The translations under genes were made by a program, and so were the position numbers. A DNA stretch of 64,000 nucleotides from Paracoccaceae bacterium. Its GTDB lineage: Bacteria > Pseudomonadota > Alphaproteobacteria > Rhodobacterales > Rhodobacteraceae. Shown here in pieces: positions 25,530-38,864 of the stretch (its first letter is position 1; the number at the start of each line of letters is the position of its first letter). The stretch is taken from assembly GCA_014872815.1 (NCBI GenBank), contig WKFK01000012.1, positions 1-64,000 on the forward strand. The letters run 5' to 3'. The notes under the pieces are model-generated. The model saw nothing but the letters and a program-made list of their open reading frames with translations. It did no database searches and was not told where the DNA came from.

Positions 25530-26315
25530 ATGACACTTTTGGAACGTCGCGACACAAATGCAGTGGCACATCTCACCATGAACGCACCAGAGCGGCTAAA
25601 CGCCCTCTCCGACGAGATGCTGGCGGCTCTGCAAACCGAATTTGATGCCCTCAAGGACGACAGCTCCATCCGGGCCATCACGCTGTCAGGCAGCGGCAAG
25701 GCCTTCTGCGCCGGACACGATCTCAAACAAATGACCGCCGGACGGCAATCAGAGGATGGTGGGCGCGCCTATTTTGCTGATCTGTTCAACCGATGCGCCA
25801 CCATGATGCAGACCATCCAACAGCTACCGCAACCGGTCATCGCCCAAGTGCACGGGATTGCCACCGCAGCAGGATGCCAGTTGGTCGCCACCTGCGACCT
25901 GGCCGTGGCTGCCGAAGGCACCCGTTTTGGCGTGAACGGCGTCAACATCGGGCTGTTTTGCTCCACTCCCATGGTGGCCCTGACCCGCAACATCCCCCGC
26001 AAACAAGCGTTTGAGATGCTGACCACCGGAGACTTCATCGACGCAGCCCGTGCCGAAACACTTGGCCTTATCAACCGCGTGGTACCGCAACACGACCTGG
26101 AAGCAGAAACCACACAACTCGCGGAAACCATTGCGCAAAAGCTCTCTGCCGCCGTGAAAATTGGCAAACAGACGTTTTATGAACAGCTGCACATGCCAAC
26201 CGATCAAGCCTACGCCCACGCTGGCAACGTTATGGTCGAGAATATGCTCTATGCCCAAACCGAAGCCGGCATCGAAGCCTTCCTGAACAAACAAACACCC
26301 AAGTGGGACCAGTAA
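25530..26315 (+). CDS. enoyl-CoA hydratase/isomerase family protein
   Basis: The 261-residue crotonase-fold protein has the oxyanion-hole segments SGSGKAFCAGHDLKQM and HGIATAAGCQLVATCDLAVA, the second with the GCQL turn of the family, and the C-terminal trimerisation helices. Members add water to, or isomerise, enoyl-CoA. One of the usual catalytic glutamates (the GxxE in the second half) is replaced by GVNGVNIGLFCSTPMVALTR, a pattern seen in hydratases of unassigned substrate. The ribosome site GGAGGAGAG is very strong. A weak terminator follows. Confidence 0.9.
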   Translation: MTLLERRDTNAVAHLTMNAPERLNALSDEMLAALQTEFDALKDDSSIRAITLSGSGKAFCAGHDLKQMTAGRQSEDGGRAYFADLFNRCATMMQTIQQLPQPVIAQVHGIATAAGCQLVATCDLAVAAEGTRFGVNGVNIGLFCSTPMVALTRNIPRKQAFEMLTTGDFIDAARAETLGLINRVVPQHDLEAETTQLAETIAQKLSAAVKIGKQTFYEQLHMPTDQAYAHAGNVMVENMLYAQTEAGIEAFLNKQTPKWDQ

Positions 26316-26345
26316 CCGGTTTCCAATCCTCAAACGGTGTTTTTC
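26315..26345 (+). terminator. weak terminator of the enoyl-CoA hydratase gene
   Basis: ACC-GTTT (with one bulged G) pairs with AAACGGT across a nine-base loop; G and five T follow. Confidence 0.5.
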
Positions 26346-26400
26346 CAACAAAGCTGTGTCGAATCCTAATCAACTTCGCCACAACACTCCCAACCGAACC

Positions 26401-26524
26401 CCACAATTTTGTGGCTCAAGTTCGCTAAGCGGTCCCGCCATTTGCAGGACCGCGGGTTGCGTGTCGCCTCTCAGGTCGCTTTGTACTGCTTACCTCTGAC
26501 CTGAGAGGCGCACGCCACTTTTTT
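26401..26524 (+). ncRNA. candidate structured RNA (three hairpins ending in a long terminator-like stem)
   Basis: Three hairpins follow each other: CCACAATTTTGTGG (26401-26414); GCGGTCC/GGACCGC (26429-26453); and an 18-bp stem formed by 26459-26477 with 26498-26515 (one bulged T, 20-nt loop) that is followed by CAC and six T. The region contains no reading frame that looks coding and sits between a weak terminator and trmFO. It could be an independent small RNA, a long attenuator for trmFO, or just a strong terminator. No promoter was recognised. Confidence 0.4.
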
Positions 26525-26570
26525 GGCTTTGCTCTTCCCAAATGCCGATCCCTGCCCTATGTCCGCCCCC

Positions 26571-27926
26571 ATGACAGAGACATTGCATATCGTGGGCGGC
26601 GGCATGGCCGGCTCTGAGGCCGCATGGCAGGCCGCAAACATGGGCGTGAACGTGGTGATCCACGAGATGCGACCCAAGGTCGAAACCTTTGCGCACCGCA
26701 CCGGACATCTGGCGGAAATGGTCTGCTCCAACAGCTTCCGCTCAGATGATGACGAACAAAATGCGGTGGGCCTGCTGCATTGGGAAATGCGCGCGGCCAA
26801 CGGCCTGATCATGGCCATGGCCGACAAACACCGCCTGCCCGCAGGCGGCGCTTTGGCGGTGGATCGCGATCCTTTTGCGGAATCCGTGACCGCAGCCTTG
26901 ATGAACCACCCCAATGTCTCCGTGGAATACGGCGAGATTTCCGAGCTGCCCAGCGACGGCCACTGGATCATCGCCACCGGCCCGCTGACCTCCACCGCCC
27001 TTGGCGCGGCGATTCAGGAAGAAACCGGCGCGGATCGCCTAGCCTTCTTCGATGCCATCGCACCAATTGTCTATGCCGACAGCATCGACATGGACGTCGC
27101 CTGGCTGCAATCGCGCTATGACAAAGGCGACACCGAAGAAGAGCGCAAAGCCTACCTCAACTGCCCGATGACCAAGGACCAGTATGAGGCCTTCATCGAC
27201 GCGCTGCTGGCGGCGGACAAAACTGAATTCCACGAGGGCGAAACCGCTGGGTATTTTGACGGCTGCCTGCCAATCGAAGTGATGGCCGATCGTGGCCGCG
27301 AGACCCTGCGCTTTGGTCCGATGAAACCCGTGGGTCTTACCAACATTCACAAGCCAGATGACAAGCCCTACGCCGTGGTACAGCTGCGCCGCGACAACGC
27401 TCTGGGCACGCTTTACAACATCGTCGGCTTCCAGACGAAAATGAAATACGGCGCGCAGACCGAGGTCTTCAAAATGATCCCGGGTCTAGAAAACGCCAGC
27501 TTCGCACGCCTCGGCGGCATCCACCGCAATACCTTCATCAACTCGCCAACACTGTTGGACGATCAGATGCGCCTGAAATCGCGGCCCAACATCCGTTTTG
27601 CAGGACAGGTCACCGGGGTTGAAGGCTATGTGGAAAGCGCCGCCATGGGCTTGCTGGCCGGGCGTCTGGCTGCCGCCGAAATCCTCGGCAAACCTCAGGA
27701 GACCGCTCCGCAAAACACCGCTATGGGTGCATTGGTGCACCACATCACCGGCGGAGCGGAGGCCAAGACCTTCCAGCCAATGAACGTCAACTTCGGCCTC
27801 TTCCAGCCAGTAGACGGCCTCAAAGGCGGCCGCCGTGGCCGCAAGGACCGCTACAAAGCCTACACGGATCGCGCCAAAGTTGAGTGGCAGGCCTGGGTTG
27901 ACGCACAAGCATCGGTGGACGCCTGA
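26571..27926 (+). CDS. trmFO: methylenetetrahydrofolate-tRNA-(uracil-5-)-methyltransferase
   Basis: TrmFO uses methylenetetrahydrofolate and FAD to methylate U54 in the tRNA T-loop. The 451-residue protein has the FAD site [16 protein letters not shown] at the N-terminus, the [16 protein letters not shown] block, and [20 protein letters not shown]. The start ATG 26571 aligns with the usual family start; ATG 26559 would add four residues. No clear ribosome site is present. It is followed 45 bp later by gluQ, another tRNA modification gene. Confidence 0.95.
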   Translation: MTETLHIVGGGMAGSEAAWQAANMGVNVVIHEMRPKVETFAHRTGHLAEMVCSNSFRSDDDEQNAVGLLHWEMRAANGLIMAMADKHRLPAGGALAVDRDPFAESVTAALMNHPNVSVEYGEISELPSDGHWIIATGPLTSTALGAAIQEETGADRLAFFDAIAPIVYADSIDMDVAWLQSRYDKGDTEEERKAYLNCPMTKDQYEAFIDALLAADKTEFHEGETAGYFDGCLPIEVMADRGRETLRFGPMKPVGLTNIHKPDDKPYAVVQLRRDNALGTLYNIVGFQTKMKYGAQTEVFKMIPGLENASFARLGGIHRNTFINSPTLLDDQMRLKSRPNIRFAGQVTGVEGYVESAAMGLLAGRLAAAEILGKPQETAPQNTAMGALVHHITGGAEAKTFQPMNVNFGLFQPVDGLKGGRRGRKDRYKAYTDRAKVEWQAWVDAQASVDA

Positions 27927-27971
27927 CCCCCAAAAGCCTAGGCTGGCGAAAAACATAACCGGTTGAATACA

Positions 27972-28880
27972 ATGACATTCACCACCAGATTTGCGCCATC
28001 GCCCACCGGCCCTTTACATTTAGGCCACGCCTATTCGGCTGTGCACGCCCATGATATGGCGCGGGCACAAGGCGGCACCTTTCTTTTGCGCATTGAAGAC
28101 ATCGATCAAAGCCGCGCGCGCCCCCATTGGGAAGAGCAGATCTACGAGGATCTCGCCTGGCTGGGTCTCACCTGGGACGGCCCAGTGATGCGGCAATCCG
28201 ACCGCATGCCTCACTACGAAGCCGTGATTGACAAGCTGTGGGACAAAGACCTGCTCTACCCCTGCCACTGCAATCGCCGAGACATCCAAGACGCCCTTGC
28301 TGCGCCCCAAGAAGGCGCGCCCATTATAGGTCCTGATGGTGTGGTGTACCCGGGCACGTGCCGCAACAAACCGCGCCTGCCCAACCACATGACAGCGGTG
28401 CCCACTGACTGCGCCCTGCGGCTCGACATGGCCATTGCCTGCGGCACCGACATCTTCGAGCGCCTAATCGACGCCCCAGAGGGCGGCCACGACATCGCTT
28501 ATTTTGAAGAATACGGCAACGGAACAGACACACCCAAAGGCACCATTTCCTTCACACCGGAAGAAATACAGCGCACCATTGGCGATGTGGTGCTTGCTCG
28601 CAAAGGCATGGGGACCTCCTACCATCTTTCGGTGGTGCTGGACGATGCCGCACAAGGGATAACCGATGTTGTGCGTGGCGAAGACTTGTTTGAGGCCACA
28701 CGCATTCACGTTGTGCTGCAAAAATTGCTCGGCCTGCGCACGCCGCGCTACTTTCACCACAGTTTGATCCGCGATGCGGCCGGCAAACGTCTCGCCAAAC
28801 GCGATGACGCGCGCGCCATTTCAAAATACCGCGAAGAAGGCGCAAGCCCAGCAGACATCCGCGCCATGGTGGGCCTCTAG
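27972..28880 (+). CDS. gluQ: tRNA glutamyl-Q(34) synthetase
   Basis: GluQRS charges queuosine in tRNA-Asp with glutamate. The 302-residue protein is a GluRS catalytic core without an anticodon domain. It carries FAPSPTGPLHLGH (HIGH motif), the zinc site CHCNRRDIQ with YPGTCR, and LAKRDDAR in place of KMSKR. ATG 27972 is preferred to TTG 27963. The 3' end overlaps the hisI stop by 4 bp in opposite orientation. Confidence 0.92.
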   Translation: MTFTTRFAPSPTGPLHLGHAYSAVHAHDMARAQGGTFLLRIEDIDQSRARPHWEEQIYEDLAWLGLTWDGPVMRQSDRMPHYEAVIDKLWDKDLLYPCHCNRRDIQDALAAPQEGAPIIGPDGVVYPGTCRNKPRLPNHMTAVPTDCALRLDMAIACGTDIFERLIDAPEGGHDIAYFEEYGNGTDTPKGTISFTPEEIQRTIGDVVLARKGMGTSYHLSVVLDDAAQGITDVVRGEDLFEATRIHVVLQKLLGLRTPRYFHHSLIRDAAGKRLAKRDDARAISKYREEGASPADIRAMVGL

Positions 28881-29239
28881 TCGTCCATCGGCTTCATCAA
28901 TTCCACGGTCTCGCCATCCCGCACCGCCGTGTAAAAACACGTGCGACGGTTGGTGTGACAGGCCGCGCCGGTCTGCTCCACAAGCACCAAAATGCAGTCC
29001 TGATCGCAGTCATAGCGGAAATCGACCAACTTCTGCAGGTGGCCCGAGGTTTCGCCTTTGATCCAAAACGACTGCCGCGAACGGCTCCAATAGGTGACTT
29101 TCTGGGTCTCCAACGTCTTTGCCACGGCGTCGGCGTTCATCCACGCCATCATCAGCACTTCACCGCTTTCGCTGTCCTGCGCAATCGCCGGGATCAAGCC
29201 CGCTTCATTGTATTTCAGCGCCTTAGGATCAAATCCCAT
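28877..29239 (-). CDS. hisI: phosphoribosyl-AMP cyclohydrolase
   Basis: HisI opens the adenine ring of PR-AMP in histidine synthesis. The 120-residue single-domain enzyme has MAWMNADAVAKTLETQKVTYWSRSRQSFW, the metal-binding DCDQDCI and the C-terminal zinc cysteine region TGAACHTNRRTCFY. HisE is not fused. The start has GAGGGAC upstream. Its stop overlaps the convergent gluQ gene by 4 bp. Confidence 0.96.
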   Translation of the reverse strand: MGFDPKALKYNEAGLIPAIAQDSESGEVLMMAWMNADAVAKTLETQKVTYWSRSRQSFWIKGETSGHLQKLVDFRYDCDQDCILVLVEQTGAACHTNRRTCFYTAVRDGETVELMKPMDD

Positions 29240-29307
29240 ACCATCGTCCCTCTTTGCATCCGCGTTTTTCCTCTCTATCTAGGAAAGGCGCAAAAAAGGA
29301 AACCGTG

Positions 29308-29760
29308 ATGTCCGGCGAAACCGACCTGATCAAGCTCTACTCTGGCCAGATCCTGCAACTCGCAGCGGCCATCCCGCACACCGACCGGTTGGAGGCCCCC
29401 GACGCCACCGTGAAAAAGCGCTCCCCCCTCTGCGGCAGCACGGTGACTGTGGACCTCAAACTCGAAGACGGCCGCATTGCAAGCTTTGGTCAGGACGTGA
29501 AAGCCTGCGCCCTCGGCCAGGCCGCCGCCTCAGTGATTGGTGCCAATGTCCTAGGCCAAGACCGTGACGGCATCGAAGCCGCGCGTGACGCACTCAAAGC
29601 TATGTTGAAAGAAGACGGTCCAACGCCACCTGCGCCGTTTGACGGGCTTGAAGTATTGCGCCCGGCACGGGATTACAAAAATCGTCACGCGTCCATCATG
29701 CTGGCCCTGGATGCCACAGCCGAGGCCTTTGACGCTGCTGAACAAGCCAACTGCGCCTAA
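29308..29760 (+). CDS. iron-sulfur cluster assembly scaffold protein (IscU/NifU-like)
   Basis: The 150-residue protein has the scaffold fold with Cys42 in SPLCGSTVTV and Cys67 in VKACALGQAAAS. The third cysteine that IscU uses (near residue 105) is absent: the matching segment reads ARDYKNRHAS. So the protein may be a variant scaffold or a metal-binding relative rather than a standard IscU. It is a single gene with its own terminator; no isc or suf genes are nearby. ATG 29308 has AAGGA nine bases upstream. Confidence 0.85.
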   Translation: MSGETDLIKLYSGQILQLAAAIPHTDRLEAPDATVKKRSPLCGSTVTVDLKLEDGRIASFGQDVKACALGQAAASVIGANVLGQDRDGIEAARDALKAMLKEDGPTPPAPFDGLEVLRPARDYKNRHASIMLALDATAEAFDAAEQANCA

Positions 29761-29793
29761 ACTCCTTCAAGCCGCAACGACTCAAAGGTCTGT

Positions 29794-29820
29794 AAGCCGC
29801 GCCATTCCAGCGCGGCTTTT
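29794..29820 (+). terminator. terminator of the Fe-S scaffold gene
   Basis: A nine-bp stem AAGCCGCGC/GCGCGGCTT with a seven-base loop, then TT and a T-rich stretch. Confidence 0.8.
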
Positions 29821-30079
29821 CGTTTGCTCCAGCTCAGAACAAAAAAAGCCGCCGCACTTCGCAATGGAAGGCGACGGCAAGCGCAAGCGGTTTTCGCGTG
29901 GGACCCGGGCCATCCGACTTAGGGGGAGGCAGACCCCCAAGAGGACTATGAACAGGCAGTATCAGTCAGGACGCATCAAATGGGGACAGATGCGCGGACA
30001 GACCGGCACGAATTCGCAGGCAGAATTAGAACAGACTCACCTCGTCACACTGGTACAAACACAAAAGTCACATCAAAGT
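29821..30079. other. gene-free stretch between the Fe-S scaffold gene and the 40-residue peptide gene
   Basis: I see no convincing gene here. It holds GGGGG/CCCCC complementary runs around 29922-29940 and an AGAGGAC-ATG start at 29948, whose plus-strand frame runs across the peptide gene on the other strand and looks non-coding (Gln/His/Arg/Ser-rich). A regulatory or antisense RNA to the peptide is possible but not shown. Confidence 0.35.
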
Positions 30080-30202
30080 TCACACAAAACCGGGGACATG
30101 CAGCGCAAGCACCAGCATGATCACCAAAGCCACCCCGCCTACAGCATCCTGCAAAAGCGTGTCGCCAGAGTTGCGCACAACGGATTTGATTTGCTGCATC
30201 AT
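30080..30202 (-). CDS. 40-residue hydrophobic peptide behind a LexA-type box
   Basis: The peptide has a polar N-terminal half (MMQQIKSVVRNSGDTLLQ) and one membrane helix at about residues 21-37 (VGGVALVIMLVLALHV). AAGGAG precedes the ATG pair at the ideal distance, which is the main evidence that the gene is real. Upstream lies GTTCTCAAAAAGTTC, a GTTC-N7-GTTC match to the alphaproteobacterial LexA site, so DNA damage control is inferred. It lies 117 bp downstream of recG on the same strand but has its own upstream region. Small SOS-induced membrane peptides (such as TisB in E. coli) lower the membrane potential; here that is only an analogy. Confidence 0.65.
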   Translation of the reverse strand: MMQQIKSVVRNSGDTLLQDAVGGVALVIMLVLALHVPGFV

Positions 30203-30265
30203 GGTGGGTCTCCTTCCCTTCAGTCTTGTTGCCACTTTGTTCTCATATTGCGCGAGTCGAGTAAA

Positions 30266-30280
30266 GAACTTTTTGAGAAC
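30266..30280 (-). promoter_or_regulatory. LexA-type SOS box, GTTC-N7-GTTC
   Basis: On the minus strand GTTC-TCAAAAA-GTTC, the form known for alphaproteobacterial LexA. A third GTTCTCAAA copy lies 10 bp further upstream (complement of 30281-30290). The site is 64 bp before the peptide start codon. Confidence 0.6.
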
Positions 30281-30319
30281 ATTTGAGAACGTTAAGGGAA
30301 TTTTAGGATTAGACGCCGC

Positions 30320-34701
<4,382 letters not shown>

Positions 34702-34757
34702 CTACCCTCCCAAGCAATAGGGCTGACAACCGTCAACGTCCAGAGGTCGCAAGCGCC

Positions 34758-35474
34758 TTAAGCGCGCATCGCCACCTGATCGTCAGAGCCAGCAACCGGC
34801 TCTGGATCGCGCAGTACGTAACCACGTCCCCAAACGGTCTCGATGTAGTTTTCACCACCGGTGGCCTCAGAAAGCTTCTTACGCAGCTTACAGATAAACA
34901 CGTCGATGATTTTCAGTTCCGGCTCGTCCATACCGCCATAGAGGTGGTTCAGGAACATCTCTTTGGTCAGCGTGGTGCCCTTGCGCAGGGACAGCAGCTC
35001 CAGCATCTGGTACTCTTTGCCGGTCAGATGCACAGGCTTGCCTTCAACCTCAACCGTCTTCGCGTCCAGGTTTACGTTAATCTGGCCGGTCTTAATAACC
35101 GACTGGGAGTGACCTTTGGAGCGACGGATAATGGCGTGAATACGCGCCACCAGTTCTTCACGGTGGAACGGTTTGGTCAGGTAATCGTCCGCACCGTAGC
35201 CAAAGCCTTTCAGCTTGCTTTCAGTGTCATCCGCACCCGACAGGATCAGAATTGGGGTGTCGATACGCGAGGTGCGCAGCTGACGCAGAACCTCGTGGCC
35301 GGTCATATCCGGCAGGCCAAGGTCCAGCAAAATAAGGTCGTAATCGTAAAGCTTCGCCAAATCGATGCCCTCTTCCCCCAGATCGGTGGCATAGACATTC
35401 AGGTTGGCATGGGTCAGCATCATTTCGATGCTTTTGGATGTTGTAGGATCGTCTTCGACCAGCAGCACTCTCAT
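34758..35474 (-). CDS. ctrA: cell-cycle response regulator CtrA
   Basis: CtrA is the OmpR-type master regulator of cell-cycle, motility and gene transfer functions in alphaproteobacteria. The 238-residue protein has a receiver domain with phosphorylated Asp51 ([10 protein letters not shown]) and a winged DNA-binding domain ([30 protein letters not shown]). The start has AAGGAAG upstream. The upstream region holds TTAA repeats typical of CtrA half-sites, suggesting autoregulation, and the inhibitor gene sciP lies just upstream on the same strand. Confidence 0.98.
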   Translation of the reverse strand: MRVLLVEDDPTTSKSIEMMLTHANLNVYATDLGEEGIDLAKLYDYDLILLDLGLPDMTGHEVLRQLRTSRIDTPILILSGADDTESKLKGFGYGADDYLTKPFHREELVARIHAIIRRSKGHSQSVIKTGQINVNLDAKTVEVEGKPVHLTGKEYQMLELLSLRKGTTLTKEMFLNHLYGGMDEPELKIIDVFICKLRKKLSEATGGENYIETVWGRGYVLRDPEPVAGSDDQVAMRA

Positions 35475-35508
35475 TGGTTCGGCTTCCTTACATTGGAGGG
35501 TTACTGTC

Positions 35509-35562
35509 GTTAACCTTAACGATTAAAGGTTAACGACTAGTTACCGATTTAGGAAGGTTAAC
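35509..35562. promoter_or_regulatory. cluster of TTAA half-sites upstream of ctrA
   Basis: GTTAACCTT and AAGGTTAAC form an inverted repeat around AACGATTA (35509-35534), with further TTAA copies inside and AGGTTAAC at 35555-35562. CtrA recognises TTAA-N7-TTAA; no pair here has exactly seven spacer bases, so the assignment rests on the density of half-sites. Confidence 0.5.
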
Positions 35563-35576
35563 AGAGATTGCTAGAT

Positions 35577-35849
35577 TTAGCGATATTTTTGAACGGCTGT
35601 CGCTTTGAGCGCCTCGGTTCCGTGGGTCGACACCGCAGTCACCCATTCATTGAACTCATCTTCACTTAGGCTATATATTTCAAGGGCTTCCCGCTTGGTT
35701 ATGAGGCCATAAGCCACGCCGCGCACCACGGCTGCTTTGCGGGATGCCACCCATCGCTTGGTCTTGGCTGGGGGCAAGTCGGCACGCGTCATCACCTGTC
35801 CATCGGACAGTGTCACACATCTTGGGCCTTCCACTTTTTTCAGAAACAT
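35577..35849 (-). CDS. sciP: CtrA inhibitor SciP (DUF1153)
   Basis: The 90-residue protein has the DUF1153 helix-turn-helix fold (LPPAKTKRWVASRKAAVVRG, LITKREALEIYSLSEDEFNEW). In Caulobacter SciP binds CtrA and blocks transcription from CtrA promoters at the swarmer stage. It lies 102 bp upstream of ctrA on the same strand and divergent from mnmA. The pairing with ctrA is typical of this group. The region before its start contains a GACTTAAC half-site, in line with its own CtrA control. Confidence 0.92.
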   Translation of the reverse strand: MFLKKVEGPRCVTLSDGQVMTRADLPPAKTKRWVASRKAAVVRGVAYGLITKREALEIYSLSEDEFNEWVTAVSTHGTEALKATAVQKYR

Positions 35850-35973
35850 TTCGCTCGTCCTTTTGAATGGGAAAATATTCGCCTAAGGGACTTAACGAGG
35901 CCCTAAAGCCGCCCTTGAGAGTATCTAAGATTTTCCTATATTCTCGTGGACTTCTGACCCGGAGAGACTCACC

Positions 35974-37119
35974 ATGCCGCTTGATGGCGACACGCCCCTT
36001 AATTCGCTAGGCTTTGCCAAGCCACCGTCCGAAACCCGTGTGGTCGTCGCCATGTCAGGCGGCGTCGACAGTTCCGTGGTCGCCGCCCAACTGGCGGATG
36101 AAGGCTACGACGTGGTCGGCGTGACCCTGCAGCTGTACGATCACGGTGCCGCGCTCGCCAAGAAGGGTGCCTGCTGTGCGGGTATCGACATCCATGATGC
36201 TCGCCGCGTGGCCGAGGAAAAAGGCTTCCCGCATTACGTTTTGGACTACGAAAACATCTTCCAGGATGCAGTGATCGATGAGTTTGCCGACAGCTACCTG
36301 GGGGGGGCCACACCTGTGCCCTGCATCCGCTGCAACGAACGCGTGAAGTTCAAAGACTTGCTGGAAACCGCGAAAGACTTGGACGCTGACTGCATGGCCA
36401 CCGGCCACTACATCCAGCGCAAAATGGGTGACAACGGCGCAGAGCTGCACTCCGCAGCCGATGCCCGTCGCGATCAAAGCTACTTCCTGTTCTCCACCAC
36501 GCCGGAGCAGCTCGACTATCTGCGCTTCCCGCTGGGCCACCTGCCCAACAAAGACGCCACCCGTGCCTTGGCCGCGGAGTACGGCCTGGCCGTGGCGGAT
36601 AAACCTGACAGTCAGGACATCTGCTTTGTGCCCAACGGTGACTATGCCAGCGTGATCGAGAAACTGCGCCCCGGCGCAGCGGAACCCGGCGACATTGTCG
36701 ATCCGGACGGCAACGTGCTTGGCCAACACAACGGCGTCATCCACTACACCATTGGCCAGCGCCGTGGTCTTGGCATCGGCGGGCTCAGCACGCCGCTTTA
36801 CGTGGTGAAGCTCGACGTAGACAAAAAGCAGGTCATCGTTGGCCCCAAAGAGATGTTGTCGACCCGCATCGTTCCGGTGCGCGAGATCAACTGGTTGGGC
36901 GACGAGCCGTTTGAAAGCCGCGAAGAATGGCACATGGCAGTGAAAGTGCGCTCCACGCGTCCGCCACGCGAAGCCATTATTCGTCCCACCGGACCAGACA
37001 CGGCTGAAGTTGAGCTTCTGACACCAGAGGAAGGCGTCTCCCCTGGCCAGGCCTGCGTGTTTTATGACAACGAAAGCTCCCGCATCTATGGCGGTGGCTG
37101 GATCTGGCGCGGTTACTAA
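35974..37119 (+). CDS. mnmA: tRNA-specific 2-thiouridylase MnmA
   Basis: MnmA adds the 2-thio group to U34 of Lys, Glu and Gln tRNAs. The 381-residue protein has the PP-loop [20 protein letters not shown], the CxxC motif [11 protein letters not shown] and catalytic region [12 protein letters not shown], with a C-terminal beta domain. A CGGAGAG site precedes the start. It is divergent from sciP over a 124-bp gap. Confidence 0.97.
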   Translation: MPLDGDTPLNSLGFAKPPSETRVVVAMSGGVDSSVVAAQLADEGYDVVGVTLQLYDHGAALAKKGACCAGIDIHDARRVAEEKGFPHYVLDYENIFQDAVIDEFADSYLGGATPVPCIRCNERVKFKDLLETAKDLDADCMATGHYIQRKMGDNGAELHSAADARRDQSYFLFSTTPEQLDYLRFPLGHLPNKDATRALAAEYGLAVADKPDSQDICFVPNGDYASVIEKLRPGAAEPGDIVDPDGNVLGQHNGVIHYTIGQRRGLGIGGLSTPLYVVKLDVDKKQVIVGPKEMLSTRIVPVREINWLGDEPFESREEWHMAVKVRSTRPPREAIIRPTGPDTAEVELLTPEEGVSPGQACVFYDNESSRIYGGGWIWRGY

Positions 37120-37131
37120 ACCGCGCCAACA

Positions 37132-37710
37132 TTAGGTGATGTCTGTGCCGGTGTTGATCACCACATAAAGCCCGATCGCGATCATCACGTAAGGCGCCAG
37201 CCAATCCAGCCGCTCAATCCGAGACACTTTTGCTGGCGCCATTGCAGCCAAGGCCGCGCCCCCAAAGGCCAACCCAACCGCAGAAGTCCCTGCCCCAATC
37301 AGGATCGGCAGCGTGTAGTTTGGCCCGGAGTCTGCCAGCAACGGTGTGAACACCGCAAAGCTGTCAAACGACACACTTAGAAATAGCGCGACAATCGCCA
37401 GCACATGTGACTTGGACACCTGCTCTGCAGTCGAGCTCTCTTTGCCCAAGAACCGCGCGGCCAACGCGTAAACGCCTAACCCGATTGGAATAAATCCAAG
37501 GTAGCCCACCTGATGCGGCAAACCGGTTTCCAGCCCTGCTGACACAAACACCGCCGCCGAGAGCATGATCCCCTGCGCGATCAGATAGCCACTCAGCGTG
37601 CGCAGTTGCCCCACGGTCAAGATCAGCCCTACCATGATGGCAAGGTTGTCAAGATTGGTGGCCACATGCGCAGTCATTGCCGACAGCGCAATGCCAAGCT
37701 CATCAATCAT
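37132..37710 (-). CDS. CadD-family cadmium/cation resistance transporter-like protein
   Basis: The 192-residue inner membrane protein has about five or six helices and the HVATNLDNLAIMVGLILTVGQ and SVSFDSFAVFTPLL segments that mark the CadD/LysE-related cadmium resistance family (acidic Asn-Asp residues in helices 1 and 4). The family exports divalent cations or small solutes. The ATG overlaps the lpxB stop by 4 bp, so it is the last gene of the envelope operon, which is an unusual context for a metal exporter. The substrate is an inference. Confidence 0.7.
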   Translation of the reverse strand: MIDELGIALSAMTAHVATNLDNLAIMVGLILTVGQLRTLSGYLIAQGIMLSAAVFVSAGLETGLPHQVGYLGFIPIGLGVYALAARFLGKESSTAEQVSKSHVLAIVALFLSVSFDSFAVFTPLLADSGPNYTLPILIGAGTSAVGLAFGGAALAAMAPAKVSRIERLDWLAPYVMIAIGLYVVINTGTDIT

Positions 37711-38864
37711 GTTTGAAGCCCATCCAGCACAGCCCGCGCCGCACGCAGCCCCGGGAACTCTTGCCCCCGCCCCAAACGATCCATGGTCAACGCCATAGCA
37801 GCCCGTTGTTCGGAGGCATCTTCCAAAACCCGCAAAATAGCTGGCGCAATCTCTTCGGCCTGAAACGCCGGCCCCAAAAACTCCGGCACAGTCCGGCTTT
37901 CCGCCACGAGATTTGCAAGCGTCACTGTGTCAATCAACGCCATGCGGCTCATGATTTGCCAGCTGATCCAATTCATGTCGTAGCCAATGACCATCGGCGT
38001 ATCACTCGCTGCAAGCTCAAGCGACACTGTGCCAGACGCCGCCAAGGCCACATCCGCTGCCTTAAACGCCGCCCGTTTTTCCGCCTGCGCTGTGTCCGCA
38101 TCCATCTCGTTGGGGTCCAACACAATCGGAGCCACTTTCCAACCCGCTACCAACTCTTTCACAAGATCCGCCACCGGCGCAGCCGCCGGTACAACCACCT
38201 TCAGGTCAGGTTTCTGCCGTACCAAGCGCGCAACCACTTCCCCGAAAGTCGGCGTCAATCGTCCAACCTCGCCGCGCCGCGATCCCGGCAAAGCCAACAG
38301 CAAAGGCGCATCACCAATGCCATGTTTCTCGCGGAACGCTGCAACCTCGGTCTCAGTTGCCACAGGCTCAGTCACCACCGGATGCCCAACAAAATCACAC
38401 CGCAGGCCAACGGCCTCCATGTAAGGCGGCTCAAACGGCAGCAGCGCCAGCACCTGATCCACATGTTTAGCCATTTTCTCGGCCCGCTTGGGCCTCCAGG
38501 CCCAGACCGATGGCGCCACATAATGCACACAACGCAAGTCACTCTTGGCTTTCACTTCCCGCGCCACGCGCAGACAGAAATCCGGGCTATCGATGGTCAC
38601 AATGACATCCGGCTGCCAGTCCAGCGCCGCATCCGCCGTCTGATGCATACGTTTCACCAGATGACGGTATTTGGGCAGCACCTCGGCAATGCCCATCACA
38701 CTCAATTCATCCATCGGAAACAGGCTCTCAAGCCCCTGCGCAGCCATCAGCGGCCCGCCAACGCCTGCGAACGCCACATCTGGCACCAATTGGCGCAGCC
38801 CTTCCATGAGCGCCCCGCCAAGTCGGTCGCCCGACAACTCGCCTGCGACCAGAAACACTTTCAT
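37707..38864 (-). CDS. lpxB: lipid-A-disaccharide synthase
   Basis: LpxB joins UDP-2,3-diacylglucosamine and lipid X to the lipid A disaccharide. The 385-residue GT-B protein has VFLVAGELSGDRLGGALM, VHYVAPSVWAWRPKRAEKM and LLALPGSRRGEVGRL, the known catalytic and UDP-binding segments. The start and the lpxI stop share one base (TGATG). It is near the end of the minus-strand envelope operon. Confidence 0.97.
   Translation of the reverse strand: MKVFLVAGELSGDRLGGALMEGLRQLVPDVAFAGVGGPLMAAQGLESLFPMDELSVMGIAEVLPKYRHLVKRMHQTADAALDWQPDVIVTIDSPDFCLRVAREVKAKSDLRCVHYVAPSVWAWRPKRAEKMAKHVDQVLALLPFEPPYMEAVGLRCDFVGHPVVTEPVATETEVAAFREKHGIGDAPLLLALPGSRRGEVGRLTPTFGEVVARLVRQKPDLKVVVPAAAPVADLVKELVAGWKVAPIVLDPNEMDADTAQAEKRAAFKAADVALAASGTVSLELAASDTPMVIGYDMNWISWQIMSRMALIDTVTLANLVAESRTVPEFLGPAFQAEEIAPAILRVLEDASEQRAAMALTMDRLGRGQEFPGLRAARAVLDGLQT

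Noticed and set aside
29948-30286. Plus-strand frame with an AGAGGAC-ATG start over the 40-residue peptide gene
   Set aside because: Gln/His/Ser-rich, no domain, and it overlaps a better supported minus-strand peptide gene.
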